From the NCBI RefSeq assembly GCF_003674095.1, contig NZ_RDBF01000008.1, forward strand, positions 62,001 through 126,000: a stretch of 64,000 bases of DNA. The letters are read 5' to 3'. Both the position numbers and the translations under genes were made by a program. Shown here in pieces: positions 25,303 to 34,515 of the stretch (its first letter is position 1; every line of letters begins with the position of its first letter). The notes beneath the pieces were generated by a model. That model saw nothing but the letters and a program-made list of their open reading frames with translations. It did no database searches and was not told where the DNA came from. This stretch comes from Aeromicrobium phragmitis (GTDB lineage: Bacteria > Actinomycetota > Actinomycetes > Propionibacteriales > Nocardioidaceae).

Positions 25303-25938
25303 CTAGGAGTGCGCCGGCGAGGCGTGCGGCGACGGGGGAGGGGATGCGGCCGCCAGGCGGCGGCCGAGTGGAACGCTGGCGAGGATGAGCGCGAGACCGA
25401 AGGCGGCGATCGCGAGGGCGAGGGTGGTGGAGTCCTCCCACCAGCCGCCGATCAGCAGGAAGGCCGGGACGCCGGCGGTCAGGATGCCTTCGCCGGCCGC
25501 CAGGACGCCGACCATCGGGCCGAGCTGCTCTCTGTCGAGCCCCAGGAGCAGGAAGAAGGTGAACCACAGGACGGACCACAGCAGCCAGATGACGGCGAAG
25601 GCGCGGTCCTCCAGCACCGTCCAGGAGTGCAGGGCGAAACCGATGGCACTGACCGCGACCGTCAGTGAGAACCAGCCGAGACCGGTGCCCGGCCAGCCGG
25701 TGATGCCGTTGATCCCGACCCACAGGTAGGTGAAGCCGAACAGATACAAGCCCGCTGCCGCCGAGATGGCGGTCGGATCGCCGTCGGCCTGGATGATGAG
25801 GTAGGTCGGCGTGACGCACTGCAGCGCGCCGACGAAGAGGTTCAGCGGTGCCGCGCCGCGCGGGGTGACGTGACCGAGCAGCATGACGCCGTTGACGAAC
25901 AGCACGATGCCGACGTACAGCAGTCCGACCGCCGCCAT
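25303..25938 (-). CDS. AmiS/UreI family amide/urea channel
   Basis: 211 aa with six to seven hydrophobic helices (GLLYVGIVLFVNGVMLLGHV at the start, YLFGFTYLWVGINGITGW in the middle), the pattern of the AmiS/UreI transporter family. It lets short amides or urea cross the membrane. It lies between fmdB and fmdA with 2- and 13-bp gaps, hence one operon. Confidence 0.9.
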   Translation of the reverse strand: MAAVGLLYVGIVLFVNGVMLLGHVTPRGAAPLNLFVGALQCVTPTYLIIQADGDPTAISAAAGLYLFGFTYLWVGINGITGWPGTGLGWFSLTVAVSAIGFALHSWTVLEDRAFAVIWLLWSVLWFTFFLLLGLDREQLGPMVGVLAAGEGILTAGVPAFLLIGGWWEDSTTLALAIAAFGLALILASVPLGRRLAAASPPPSPHASPAHS

Positions 25939-25940
25939 GA

Positions 25941-26270
25941 CTACAGCCTCGGCAGTTGCTGGTGGGGGCCGCGGGCGCGGCGCGACGCGTTCACGGCGGA
26001 TCCGCCGGTCACCGGACTCCAGCGCGGACGGCGGGGAGCGCCGGCGCCGCCGGGGATGGACCGGACGACGGTCGGCGTCTCGGCACTGGCGGCGGCGGTG
26101 TCAGCCGCGCGGCGCAGCGACGTGGGCGTCGTGCTCAGGTGCGGCGCTTGGTAGACGCGGCGCGCTTCCTGCCCGCACTCCGGACACGGGTGCTGGGGTC
26201 GGACGTCGGACATCGGCTGTACCACGTCGAAGCACTGACAAGTGGGGCAGCGGAACGTGTAGGTCGCCAT
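25941..26270 (-). CDS. FmdB-type zinc ribbon protein
   Basis: 109 aa. The N-terminal MATYTFRCPTCQCFDVVQPM with a second CPECG pair is the FmdB zinc ribbon; the rest is disordered, rich in Pro, Ala and Arg. FmdB was proposed as a regulator of formamidase genes; direct evidence is slight. The start follows AAGGAGGG and a well-formed promoter at 26294-26322. Confidence 0.85.
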   Translation of the reverse strand: MATYTFRCPTCQCFDVVQPMSDVRPQHPCPECGQEARRVYQAPHLSTTPTSLRRAADTAAASAETPTVVRSIPGGAGAPRRPRWSPVTGGSAVNASRRARGPHQQLPRL

Positions 26271-26293
26271 CGGCCCTCCTTAGTTTCACGTGC

Positions 26294-26322
26294 AGACTAT
26301 TTCACATGAAAATAAGTGTCAA
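26294..26322 (-). promoter_or_regulatory. Promoter with operator before fmdB-amiS-fmdA
   Basis: On the minus strand a perfect TTGACA (26317-26322) and TAGTCT (26294-26299) are 17 bases apart. The spacer holds the near-palindrome TTTCACATGAAA (26300-26311), and TTTCACGTG at 26284-26292 repeats its left half 16 bp away. The predicted start near 26287 gives a 17-nt leader with a strong ribosome site. Confidence 0.65.
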
Positions 26323-26325
26323 GGG

Positions 26326-27378
26326 TCACAATGGCGCGACCACGTCGAAGTCGAAGTCGCTGGCCTTGGCGAGGTGCACCCGCTGCTGGAGGTGGGACTG
26401 CGCCATGCTCATGGCTCCCCGAGGGCCGTCGAACCCGAGCCCCTCGGCGGTCGCCACCATGCGCCGTACGTCGAGACTTCCGGCCCGCCTCGCCAGCTGC
26501 GCGAGCGTCAGGAGGCCCTCGAAGCACGACTCCGCCGCGTTGTTGAGCGGTGGAGCGTCCGGGCCGTGGTCGGCCACATAGCGCCGGCCGAGCTCGAGAG
26601 CAGAGGCGGTCGCGAGGGAGCGGAAGTATGCGGCAGCGACATAGAGGTTCTCGGTGCCCGCCCGTCCGCTGGCCAGCAGCATGTTCTCCTCCATCAGCGG
26701 GCTGAACCGCACGAGATGGTCCATGCCGGGAGCGGTGGCGAAAGCCCGGTTGAACTGCACCGCGTCCTGTCCGACGAGATACAGCAGCACGCCCTGGCAG
26801 TCACTGCGGCGGACCGCGTCGAGGACCTCCGAGAAGTCCGTCGTCCCCAGCCTCACGTAGGCGATCCCGCTCAGCGTGAGGCCGAGATCGTGGGCGAACT
26901 GCCGGGTCACGGTCGCGGAGGCGCGCGGCCAGACGTAGTCATCGCCCACGATGAACCAGCGGCGCAGGCCGAGTTCGTCGCACAACCAGCGCAGGGCGGG
27001 CTGTATCTGATGGGCGGGCGTCTCGCCCGAACAGAAGATGCCGGGCCGCGACTCCCCGCCCTCGTACAGCGAGGTGTACACGTAGGGGAGCCGATCATCG
27101 ACCACCGGAGCGAGAGCATGGCGTACGGCCGAGATGTGCCACCCGGTGACGGCGTCGATCCGCCCACGGTCGACGAGCGATCGGAGCCGGGAGGCGACCA
27201 CGGCCGGTGGTGCACCACCGTCGACGACGTCGACGGTCATCCGCCGCCCCAACACCGGATCCTCGTTGATGAGATTGAGGGCGGTGTCGGCCACGGCCTC
27301 GCAGGACGGGCCGAAGATGCCCGCCGGCCCCTGCAAGGGGATGACGAGCGCGACCCGGATGTTCTCGTGACGGTCCAT
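26326..27378 (-). CDS. AmiC-like amide-sensing / type I periplasmic-binding-fold protein
   Basis: 350 aa, same fold as branched-chain amino acid binding proteins, with IRVALVIPLQGPAGIFGPSC at the N-terminus, GWHISAVRHALAPVVD and GDDYVWPRASATVTRQF further in. There is no signal peptide from ATG 27378, so it should be cytoplasmic like AmiC of Pseudomonas, which senses amides and controls an antiterminator. No AmiR-like gene is visible. A longer frame from 27462 adds 28 residues without a signal sequence. Its placement upstream of fmdB-amiS-fmdA on the same strand supports a sensor role. Confidence 0.78.
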   Translation of the reverse strand: MDRHENIRVALVIPLQGPAGIFGPSCEAVADTALNLINEDPVLGRRMTVDVVDGGAPPAVVASRLRSLVDRGRIDAVTGWHISAVRHALAPVVDDRLPYVYTSLYEGGESRPGIFCSGETPAHQIQPALRWLCDELGLRRWFIVGDDYVWPRASATVTRQFAHDLGLTLSGIAYVRLGTTDFSEVLDAVRRSDCQGVLLYLVGQDAVQFNRAFATAPGMDHLVRFSPLMEENMLLASGRAGTENLYVAAAYFRSLATASALELGRRYVADHGPDAPPLNNAAESCFEGLLTLAQLARRAGSLDVRRMVATAEGLGFDGPRGAMSMAQSHLQQRVHLAKASDFDFDVVAPL

Positions 27379-27485
27379 GGGGTGCCCTTCGAACCTGCTG
27401 CTCGACGGGGCCGAACCCCCTCGGCACGCGAGAAGGCGGCCCCTTTCGGTGCGTGTCAACAACTATGCTGGTGCGGAGAGGCTTT

Positions 27486-27941
27486 GTGAAGGGCGACGGG
27501 AAGAAGAGCCACGTGAGCGATCAGACGCACCCTCCGCGCGTCTCCGATCTGGAGATGCTGCGGCAGGTCACCACTGCGTTGACGGACCGGGTCGCCGCCA
27601 CGCTCGCCGAGCATGAGCTCACCGTCGACCAGTGGAACGTGCTCCGCTCGCTCACGGTCTCCGGGCCGCAGTCGATGAGCGATCTCGTCGAGCGCACGCG
27701 GATCACCGGACCGACGCTGAGCCGCGTCGTCGACAAGCTGGCCGAGCGCGCCCTGGTCTACCGCAACGTCGACGCCGGGGACCGCCGACGGGTGCTCGTC
27801 CACGCCGCCGACCGCGGGCACAAGCTCGTCACCCAGATCGCGCCGTTGATCGACGAAGTCGAGCGCCACGGGCTCGCGTCGCTGTCGGCCAGCGAGGTCT
27901 CCACCTTGCGCACGCTCCTGGCCCGCGTAGCCAGCGCTTAA
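27486..27941 (+). CDS. MarR family transcriptional regulator
   Basis: 151 aa winged helix-turn-helix protein. LTVDQWNVLRSLTVSGPQSM leads into the recognition helix region (ITGPTLSRVVDKLAERALVY) and the wing DAGDRRRVLVHAADRG. Divergent from the amide cluster, so it is the best candidate for binding the TTTCA-type palindrome before fmdB, its own promoter, or both (inference). Several starts are possible (GTG 27453, ATG 27465, GTG 27486, GTG 27513); 27486 has GGAGAGG a few bases upstream. Confidence 0.82.
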   Translation: MKGDGKKSHVSDQTHPPRVSDLEMLRQVTTALTDRVAATLAEHELTVDQWNVLRSLTVSGPQSMSDLVERTRITGPTLSRVVDKLAERALVYRNVDAGDRRRVLVHAADRGHKLVTQIAPLIDEVERHGLASLSASEVSTLRTLLARVASA

Positions 27942-28031
27942 GCGCAGCACGCCGGCCTTCGGCCCGGCGAGCGGCTGAGCCGAGAGCGAACACGCCTGGC
28001 GTGTCGCGGTGCCGAGCGGTTGCATCGGGAC

Positions 28032-29000
28032 ATGACCTCACGCGTCCTCATCCTCGGTGGCACGGCCTGGTTGGGGCGTCACCTCGCCGCTGCCGCGCTC
28101 GAACGCGGCGCTGCGGTGACGTGTCTGGCCCGCGGTGAGAGCGGGTCGCCACCGGACGGCGTCGAGTGGGTGCGAGGCGACCGGTCGCGACCCGATGCGT
28201 ACGACGAGCTCGACGGCGAATGGGACCACGTGATCGACGTGGCCCGCGTCCCCTCGCACGTGGCGAGTGCGGTGGCGACGCTCCGTGGCCGTGCTGCGCA
28301 GTGGACGTTCATCTCGACGGGTTCGGTGTACGCCGATCAGAGCGTGCCGCTGCACGAGGACTCGCCGCTGCTGCCGGCCGGTGACGACGACGCGGAGTAC
28401 GGCAGCGCGAAGGTCGCGTGCGAGCAGTTCGTCGGGCCGGACGCCCTCGTGGTGCGCGCCGGTCTCATCGTCGGGCCGGGAGATCCGTCCGATCGTGGCG
28501 GCTACTACGTCGCCCGGATGTCCGCCGCACGCGAGGAGCCCGTCGTGGTTCCGGCGGTGCGGGACCAACCGATGCAGATGGTCGATGTGCGCGACCTCGC
28601 CGGCTGGGTGGTCGAACTCGCCGACCGGGGCGTGACCGGGGTGGTCCACGGCGCCGGCGAGCGGACGACGGTGGGGCACCTGCTGGACGTCTCGGCGCAG
28701 GTCGCGGAGCACGCGGGCGACCGGGTCGAGTTCTCGCCGGACGAACTGACCGCCCGCGGGGCGAACCCGTGGGCGGGGGAGCGGTCGCTGCCCTGGTGGC
28801 TTCCGACCAGCCATCACGGCATGGGCCGGATGGACGACGCTCGGGCACTGCAGCTCGGTCTCGAACGACGCCCGATCGCCGCGACGCTCACCGACGTGCT
28901 CGCCGACGAGCAGCAGCGCGGCGTGGACCGGCCGCGCCGCGCGGGACTGTCGCGCACCGACGAGCTCGAGCTGCTGCATTCGAGGGGCGGACAGGCCTAG
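28032..29000 (+). CDS. NAD-dependent epimerase/dehydratase family protein
   Basis: 322 aa extended SDR. The Rossmann loop is GGTAWLGRHLA, followed by STGSVYADQ; the usual YxxxK is seen as YGSAKVACEQ. Members act on nucleotide sugars or as atypical reductases and RNA-binding proteins, so the substrate cannot be named. ATG 28032 is the first good start; a TTG at 28020 is in frame. It is separated from pdxS by 32 bp that contain a -10 box for pdxS. Confidence 0.78.
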   Translation: MTSRVLILGGTAWLGRHLAAAALERGAAVTCLARGESGSPPDGVEWVRGDRSRPDAYDELDGEWDHVIDVARVPSHVASAVATLRGRAAQWTFISTGSVYADQSVPLHEDSPLLPAGDDDAEYGSAKVACEQFVGPDALVVRAGLIVGPGDPSDRGGYYVARMSAAREEPVVVPAVRDQPMQMVDVRDLAGWVVELADRGVTGVVHGAGERTTVGHLLDVSAQVAEHAGDRVEFSPDELTARGANPWAGERSLPWWLPTSHHGMGRMDDARALQLGLERRPIAATLTDVLADEQQRGVDRPRRAGLSRTDELELLHSRGGQA

Positions 29001-29020
29001 GGTCGCTCGCGACCGGACCG

Positions 29021-29026
29021 TAGAAT
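29021..29026 (+). promoter_or_regulatory. -10 box TAGAAT of pdxS, leaderless
   Basis: TAGAAT ends 6 nt before GTG 29033, placing the transcription start on the start codon. No ribosome site is present between them. Confidence 0.55.
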
Positions 29027-29032
29027 GGTCAG

Positions 29033-29935
29033 GTGAGCACCGAAGAGACCACCAGCACCACCGGCACCGCGCGCGTCAAGCGCGGCATGGCGGAGATGCT
29101 GAAGGGCGGCGTCATCATGGACGTCGTCACCCCCGAGCAGGCCAAGATCGCCGAGGACGCCGGCGCCGTCGCCGTGATGGCCCTCGAACGCGTTCCGGCC
29201 GACATCCGCGCCCAGGGCGGCGTCGCCCGCATGAGCGATCCCGACCTCATCGACGGCATCATCGAGACGGTCTCGATCCCCGTCATGGCCAAGGCCCGGA
29301 TCGGTCACTTCGCCGAGGCGCAGGTGCTCCAGAGCCTCGGCGTCGACTACATCGACGAGTCCGAGGTCCTCACGCCGGCCGACTACGAGAACCACATCGA
29401 CAAGTGGGCCTTCACGGTGCCGTTCGTGTGCGGCGCCACCAACCTGGGCGAGGCACTGCGCCGCATCACCGAGGGTGCGGCGATGATCCGTTCCAAGGGT
29501 GAGGCGGGCACCGGCGACGTCTCCAACGCCACGGGGCACATGCGCAAGATCCGCAAGGAGATCCGCCGCCTCCAGACGCTGGCCGAGGACGAACTCTACG
29601 TCGCCGCCAAGGAACTGCAGGCGCCGTACGAGCTCGTCAAGGAGGTCGCGCAGGCCGGCAAGCTCCCGGTGGTGCTGTTCACCGCCGGTGGTATCGCCAC
29701 CCCCGCCGACGCCGCGATGATGATGCAGCTCGGTGCCGAGGGCGTGTTCGTCGGATCGGGCATCTTCAAGTCCGGCGACCCGGCCAAGCGCGCCGAAGCG
29801 ATCGTCAAGGCCACGACCTTCTACGACGACCCCGACGTCGTCGCCAAGGTGTCGCGCGGTCTCGGCGAGCCGATGGTCGGCATCAACGTCGACGAGATCC
29901 CCGAGCCGCACCGCCTGGAGACCCGCGGCTGGTGA
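29033..29935 (+). CDS. pdxS: Pyridoxal 5'-phosphate synthase lyase subunit PdxS
   Basis: 300 aa. [37 protein letters not shown] and [14 protein letters not shown] with the catalytic lysine identify PdxS, which builds PLP from ribose 5-phosphate, glyceraldehyde 3-phosphate and ammonia in a dodecamer with PdxT. The GTG start has no ribosome site but a TAGAAT box 6 nt before it. It overlaps pdxT by four bases. Confidence 0.97.
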   Translation: MSTEETTSTTGTARVKRGMAEMLKGGVIMDVVTPEQAKIAEDAGAVAVMALERVPADIRAQGGVARMSDPDLIDGIIETVSIPVMAKARIGHFAEAQVLQSLGVDYIDESEVLTPADYENHIDKWAFTVPFVCGATNLGEALRRITEGAAMIRSKGEAGTGDVSNATGHMRKIRKEIRRLQTLAEDELYVAAKELQAPYELVKEVAQAGKLPVVLFTAGGIATPADAAMMMQLGAEGVFVGSGIFKSGDPAKRAEAIVKATTFYDDPDVVAKVSRGLGEPMVGINVDEIPEPHRLETRGW

Positions 29936-30549
29936 CCGCCGCTCCCACCGTCGGCGTCTTCGCCCTGCAGGGCGACGTCCGTGAGCATCTGCAGGCTCTC
30001 CACCGGCTCGGCGTCGAGGCGATCGCCGTCCGCCGCCCGGAGGAGCTCGAGCGCTGTCACGGCGTCGTCCTGCCCGGCGGCGAATCGACGACCATGATCA
30101 AGCTCGCGCGCACGTTCGAGCTGCTCGAACCGCTGCGCAAGCGAGTGTCCGAGGGAATGCCGGCGTTCGGTACGTGCGCCGGCATGATCCTGCTGGCCGA
30201 CCGGATTCGCGACGGCGCCCCCGGCCAGGAGACCATCGGCGGGCTCGACATCACCGTCCGCCGTAACGCCTTCGGCCGCCAGGTCGACTCGTTCGAGGCC
30301 GAGGTGGAGTTCGACGGCCTCGACCGCGACGTCCACGCCGTCTTCATCCGCGCTCCGTGGGTCGAAGAGGTCGGTCCGGACGTCGAGGTGCTGGCCCGTG
30401 TGCCAGCGTCGGTGCCCGAAGAGGACGCCGCCGGTAGAATCGTCGCTGTTCGGCGCGGCCCGCTCATGGCGACGTCGTTCCACCCCGAGGTGGCACACGA
30501 CGACGACCGCATCCACGGGCTCTTCGTCGACCTCGTCTCGAAGTCGTAG
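29932..30549 (+). CDS. pdxT: Pyridoxal 5'-phosphate synthase glutaminase subunit PdxT
   Basis: 205 aa class I glutamine amidotransferase. [11 protein letters not shown] near the N-terminus, the nucleophile in [11 protein letters not shown] and the histidine/glutamate pair in TSFHPEV are present. It feeds ammonia to PdxS. GTG 29932 overlaps the pdxS stop. YebC follows after 11 bp. Confidence 0.95.
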   Translation: MTAAPTVGVFALQGDVREHLQALHRLGVEAIAVRRPEELERCHGVVLPGGESTTMIKLARTFELLEPLRKRVSEGMPAFGTCAGMILLADRIRDGAPGQETIGGLDITVRRNAFGRQVDSFEAEVEFDGLDRDVHAVFIRAPWVEEVGPDVEVLARVPASVPEEDAAGRIVAVRRGPLMATSFHPEVAHDDDRIHGLFVDLVSKS

Positions 30550-30560
30550 GGAAGGACGCC

Positions 30561-31319
30561 ATGTCAGGCCACTCCAAGTGGGCGACCACCAAGCACAAGA
30601 AGGCGGTCATCGACGCCAAGCGCGGCAAGCTGTTCGCCAAGCTCATCAAGAACATCGAGGTGGCGGCACGCACCGGCGGTCCCGATCCCGACGGCAACCC
30701 CACGCTGTACGACGCGATCCAGAAGGCCAAGAAGCAGTCGGTCCCCAACGACAACATCGATCGCGCCGTCAAGCGCGGCGGCGGTCTCGACGGCGGCGCC
30801 GTCGACTACACGACGATCATGTACGAGGGTTACGGCCCGAACGGCGTCGCGCTGCTCATCGAGTGCCTCACCGACAACAAGAACCGCGCGGCCATGGAGG
30901 TCCGTACGGCGATGACCCGCAACGGCGGCACCATGGCCGACCCCGGATCGGTGTCGTACATGTTCCACCGCAAGGGCGTCATCATCGTGCCCGAGCAGCA
31001 GGAGGGCGGCCCGACCACCGAGGACGACGTCCTCATGGCGGTCCTGGACGCCGGGGCCGAGGAGGTCAACGACCTCGGCGGCTCCTTCGAGGTCGTCTGT
31101 GAGGCCGGTGACCTCGTCGCCGTGCGCACGGCGCTGCAGGACGCCGGGCTCGACTACGACTCGGCCGACGCGTCCTTCGTGCCGAGCGTCAACGTCGAGG
31201 TCGACGGCGACGGCGCGGGCAAGGTCGTCAAGCTCATCGACGCGCTCGAGGACTGCGACGACGTGCAGAACGTCTACGCGAACTTCGATGCCCCCGACGA
31301 GGTGATGGCCGAGCTCTGA
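30561..31319 (+). CDS. yebC: YebC/PmpR family DNA-binding protein
   Basis: 252 aa with the invariant beginning [20 protein letters not shown] and the three-domain family pattern ([38 protein letters not shown]). Members act as transcriptional regulators or in relieving ribosome stalls at polyproline. Position before ruvC is conserved in actinobacteria. It is followed by repeat locus A. Confidence 0.95.
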   Translation: MSGHSKWATTKHKKAVIDAKRGKLFAKLIKNIEVAARTGGPDPDGNPTLYDAIQKAKKQSVPNDNIDRAVKRGGGLDGGAVDYTTIMYEGYGPNGVALLIECLTDNKNRAAMEVRTAMTRNGGTMADPGSVSYMFHRKGVIIVPEQQEGGPTTEDDVLMAVLDAGAEEVNDLGGSFEVVCEAGDLVAVRTALQDAGLDYDSADASFVPSVNVEVDGDGAGKVVKLIDALEDCDDVQNVYANFDAPDEVMAEL

Positions 31320-31345
31320 GGCTCGGCTCCACGCCCCCGCCGAGG

Positions 31346-31426
31346 GCGGTGAGCTGTCACGCACCCGAGGCGCTCGGGTGCGTGATCGCCCACCGCCGTC
31401 GTCGCCGATGCGTGATGGCGCACCGC
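31346..31426. repeat. Intergenic 19-nt repeat, locus A (3 copies)
   Basis: Copies related to GCGGTGAGCTATCACGCAC at 31346-31364 (+), 31378-31396 (-) and 31408-31426 (-). The ends GCGGTG and TCACGCA(C/T) are constant while the central four to five bases vary. The first two form a hairpin. The 189-bp yebC-ruvC gap contains nothing else except the ruvC promoter. Confidence 0.75.
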
Positions 31427-31495
31427 TCGCCAGGTGACGATCTGACGCCGACCAGTGCCTCGGCGTGGCGCGGTGGACGGCCGCCGCGAGGCCGA

Positions 31496-31518
31496 TAGGC
31501 TTTCGAACATGCGTTCTG
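31496..31518 (+). promoter_or_regulatory. ruvC promoter with overlapping SOS box
   Basis: TAGGCT (31496-31501) lies 7 nt before ATG 31509. TCGAACATGCGTTCTG (31503-31518) matches the LexA consensus TCGAAC-N4-GTTCGA at 10 of 12 positions and spans the predicted transcription start and the start codon. Confidence 0.75.
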
Positions 31519-32045
31519 TCCGCGTCATGGGGGTCGACCCCGGTCTGACCCGTTGCGGCATCGGTGTCGTGGACGGCACCGTGGGCCGACCGCTCACCAT
31601 GGTCGACGTCTCGGTCGTGCGGACCCCGGCCGACCTCGACCTGGCGCGTCGGCTGCTGCGGCTCGAGAACGCCCTAGACGAGGCGGTGCGCACGCATCGC
31701 CCCGAGATCCTCGCGGTCGAACGCGTCTTCAGCCAACACAATGTCAGTACGGTCATGGGCACCGCGCAGGCGAGCGGGATCGCCATGCTGGTGGCCGCCC
31801 GTCACGGGCTCGCGGTCCGGCTCCACACGCCGAGCGAGGTCAAGGCGGCGGTGACCGGCAGCGGTCGCGCCGACAAGGCGCAGGTCACCCTCATGGTCAC
31901 CCGGCTCCTGCGGCTGGCGCAGGCGCCCAAGCCCGCGGACGCCGCCGACGCGCTGGCTCTCGCGATCTGCCAGATTTGGCGCGGCGCCGCCCAGGACCGT
32001 CTCGCGGCCGCCGTCGCGGCCCAAGCCGGAAGGAGTGCACGATGA
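31509..32045 (+). CDS. ruvC: Holliday junction endodeoxyribonuclease RuvC
   Basis: 178 aa. [18 protein letters not shown] carries the first catalytic aspartate; [20 protein letters not shown] and [12 protein letters not shown] carry the other acidic residues. It cuts Holliday junctions with RuvAB. ATG 31509 is supported by the TAGGCT box 7 nt upstream; the next ATG (31527) would leave the first strand too short. An SOS box overlaps the start. It overlaps ruvA as ATGA. Confidence 0.95.
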   Translation: MRSVRVMGVDPGLTRCGIGVVDGTVGRPLTMVDVSVVRTPADLDLARRLLRLENALDEAVRTHRPEILAVERVFSQHNVSTVMGTAQASGIAMLVAARHGLAVRLHTPSEVKAAVTGSGRADKAQVTLMVTRLLRLAQAPKPADAADALALAICQIWRGAAQDRLAAAVAAQAGRSAR

Positions 32046-32644
32046 TCGCTCACCTCACAGGCACGGTGGCCGCCCTCACCGTCACGGCCGCCGTCGTGGA
32101 GGTCGGTGGGGTCGGATTCCAGGTGCTCTGCACGCCGCGCACGCTCGCCGAGCTGCGCCCGCGCCAACCCGCCACGCTGTTCACCTCGATGGTCGTCCGC
32201 GAGGACTCGCTCACCGTGTACGGCTTCGCCGACGCCGACGAGCGCGACATGTTCGAACTCGTCCAGACCGCGAGCGGTGTGGGCCCCAAGGTCGCCCAGG
32301 CCATGCTGGCGGTGCTCGACCCCGAGCGGCTGCGGCACGCGATCGGAGCGGGGGAGGTCAGCACGCTCACGAGCGTTCCGGGCATCGGTCGCAAGGGGGC
32401 CGAGCGGATCATCCTCGAGCTCAAGGACCGGGTCGGGGTGGCGAGCGCCGCCAGTGCCGGTTCGGGGGTCAGCGGCGCTGCCTGGCGCTCGCAGGTCCAC
32501 GATGCGCTCACCGGACTCGGCTGGTCCGCCAAGGACGCGGACGCCGCGATCGAGACCACCTCCGCGCAGCTGCCGGCCGACGCCGAGCCCGATGTCGCCA
32601 CGATCCTGCGCGACGCCCTGCGCACGCTCGCCAAGGCGCGTTGA
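32042..32644 (+). CDS. ruvA: Holliday junction branch migration protein RuvA
   Basis: 200 aa. The OB domain starts [12 protein letters not shown] and includes [19 protein letters not shown]; two helix-hairpin-helix motifs follow ([16 protein letters not shown] and [19 protein letters not shown]), then the flexible linker and RuvB-binding domain III. ATG 32042 is coupled to the ruvC stop; its own stop shares a base with the ruvB start. Confidence 0.95.
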   Translation: MIAHLTGTVAALTVTAAVVEVGGVGFQVLCTPRTLAELRPRQPATLFTSMVVREDSLTVYGFADADERDMFELVQTASGVGPKVAQAMLAVLDPERLRHAIGAGEVSTLTSVPGIGRKGAERIILELKDRVGVASAASAGSGVSGAAWRSQVHDALTGLGWSAKDADAAIETTSAQLPADAEPDVATILRDALRTLAKAR

Positions 32645-33687
32645 TGGCTGCCGACGACTACACCGACGCCGTGCTCGCGGAGGCCCTGCCCGAGGAGCGA
32701 GCGTTCGAAGCCGCACTGCGTCCCAAGACGCTCGAGGAGCTGGTCGGTCAGGAGCGGGTCCGCGAGCAGCTGGCGCTCGTCATCGACGCTGCCACGGCCC
32801 GCGGGCGCACGCCCGATCACGTCCTGCTCTCCGGTCCTCCGGGCCTGGGCAAGACCACGATCGCGATGATCATCGCCAACCAGCTCACCGCACCCCTGCG
32901 GCTGACATCCGGTCCGGCCATCCAGCACGCCGGAGACCTCGCGGCGATCCTGTCAGGCATCGGTGAGGGCGACGTGCTGTTCATCGACGAGATCCACCGC
33001 ATGTCGCGGCCCGCCGAGGAGCTGTTGTACATGGCGATGGAGGATTTCCGCGTCGACGTCGTCGTCGGTAAGGGACCCGGTGCGACTGCGATTCCGCTGG
33101 AGATCCCGCCCTTCACCGTCGTGGGCGCCACCACGCGAGCCGGGCTGCTGCCCGGACCGCTGCGCGATCGTTTCGGATTCACCGCGCAACTGGACTACTA
33201 CGAGCCGGCCGACCTGCACCGCATCGTCCTGCGCTCCGCACGGCTGCTCGAGCTGTCCATCGACGACGACGCGGCGCGCGAGATCGGCTCCCGTTCGCGC
33301 GGCACTCCCCGGATCGCCAATCGCCTGCTGCGCCGGGTCCGCGACTATGCGGAGGTCCGCGCGGGTGGCCATGTCGACCACGCGGTCGCGCAGGCCGCGC
33401 TGGAGTTGTACGAGGTCGATCAGCTCGGTCTCGACCGGCTCGATCGTGCCGTCCTGCAGGCGCTGTGCGGCAGTTTCGGTGGCGGGCCGGTCGGCATCTC
33501 CACGCTCGCGGTCGCCGTGGGGGAGGAGCGCGAGACCGTCGAGGAGCTGGCCGAACCCTTCCTCGTGCGCCTCGGATTCCTCGCCCGCACCCCGCGGGGC
33601 CGCATCGCCACGCCCGCGGCGTGGCAGCACCTCGGCCTCGCTGCGCCCTCCGAGGTCGCGCAGCTCTCCTTCGACGACGCCGACTGA
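32644..33687 (+). CDS. ruvB: Holliday junction branch migration ATPase RuvB
   Basis: 347 aa AAA+ motor. [19 protein letters not shown] is followed by Walker [11 protein letters not shown], Walker [10 protein letters not shown] and the sensor region [18 protein letters not shown] with the arginine finger. The winged helix at the C-terminus ends in [18 protein letters not shown]. Translation is coupled to ruvA. Confidence 0.97.
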   Translation: MAADDYTDAVLAEALPEERAFEAALRPKTLEELVGQERVREQLALVIDAATARGRTPDHVLLSGPPGLGKTTIAMIIANQLTAPLRLTSGPAIQHAGDLAAILSGIGEGDVLFIDEIHRMSRPAEELLYMAMEDFRVDVVVGKGPGATAIPLEIPPFTVVGATTRAGLLPGPLRDRFGFTAQLDYYEPADLHRIVLRSARLLELSIDDDAAREIGSRSRGTPRIANRLLRRVRDYAEVRAGGHVDHAVAQAALELYEVDQLGLDRLDRAVLQALCGSFGGGPVGISTLAVAVGEERETVEELAEPFLVRLGFLARTPRGRIATPAAWQHLGLAAPSEVAQLSFDDAD

Positions 33688-33709
33688 CCGTCGCGTGCGG
33701 CCCCACCCG

Positions 33710-33715
33710 TAGACT
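33710..33715 (+). promoter_or_regulatory. -10 box TAGACT before yajC
   Basis: TAGACT in the ruvB-yajC gap would start transcription near 33722, giving a leader of about 33 nt with the ribosome site GGGAGAG. No clear -35. Confidence 0.4.
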
Positions 33716-33754
33716 CGTTCGGACATCGTTCCTCACCGACCGGGAGAGCTCCGC

Positions 33755-34051
33755 GTGGACATCATCATTCTCTTGGCCCTGCTCGCCGTGTTCTTCTTGC
33801 TGGTGCTGCGGCCCGCACGCCAGCGTCAGAAGCAGTTCCAGGAGGTCCAGACCGCCCTCGAACCGGGGAAGCGCGTCATGCTGACCAGCGGTATCCACGG
33901 CACCCTCGTCGAGGTCGAGGACCAGACCGTCGACATCGAGATCGCGCCCGGAACGGTGGTGACGGCCGCCCGCCAGGCCGTTGCGCAGGTCTTCACTCCG
34001 CTGCAGGACCCCGCCGACGACCTCGACGAGCGCGGCGACGAGACCGCCTGA
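33755..34051 (+). CDS. yajC: Preprotein translocase subunit YajC
   Basis: 98 aa. One membrane helix (IIILLALLAVFFLLVLRPA) is followed by the conserved RQRQKQFQEVQ, PGKRVMLTSGIHGTLVEVED and a short acidic tail. GTG start after GGGAGAG. In related genomes secD and secF follow directly; here a small lipoprotein gene overlaps its stop instead. Confidence 0.92.
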   Translation: MDIIILLALLAVFFLLVLRPARQRQKQFQEVQTALEPGKRVMLTSGIHGTLVEVEDQTVDIEIAPGTVVTAARQAVAQVFTPLQDPADDLDERGDETA

Positions 34052-34515
34052 TGCCCGGTCGCGGCTCCCTGCTCGTGGCCGGCACGCTCGTCGGTGCGCT
34101 CGGTCTCCTGACCGCGTGCGGCGGTGACGGCACCGAGGCCTACTGCGAACAGCTCGCACACGTCAGTGAGCCGTTCGGCGAACTGCGTGAGGGCGACTTC
34201 AGTCAGATCGACCAGGTCATGGACGACATGACCGAGATCGAGGACACCGCGCCTGAGGACATCGCCGGCGAGTGGGAGACGTTCGCCGGCACCATCCGGG
34301 AGTTGCAGGCCGCGGTCGACGCGCAGGGACTGACCATCGCGGAGCTGCTCGAGATCGCTCAGCAGCCCGAGGTCAGCCCCGAGGACCAGGAGCGTCTGGA
34401 GGCGGTCGACGGCGCGCTGGAAGATCTGGACCTCAACGAGCTCGACAGTGCAAGCCAGGCGATCGCCGATCACGCCGAAACCGAGTGCGACCTCACCCTG
34501 GGAGGCGAGCAGTGA
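34051..34515 (+). CDS. Small putative lipoprotein
   Basis: 154 aa. Signal peptide with lipobox LLTAC (Cys about residue 23) followed by an acidic, helix-rich domain with two further cysteines (EAYCEQL near the start and ETECDL near the end) that could pair. No family recognised. It overlaps yajC by one base and apt by four, exactly where secDF would be expected, so it is cotranscribed and may act at the membrane exterior. Confidence 0.78.
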   Translation: MPGRGSLLVAGTLVGALGLLTACGGDGTEAYCEQLAHVSEPFGELREGDFSQIDQVMDDMTEIEDTAPEDIAGEWETFAGTIRELQAAVDAQGLTIAELLEIAQQPEVSPEDQERLEAVDGALEDLDLNELDSASQAIADHAETECDLTLGGEQ

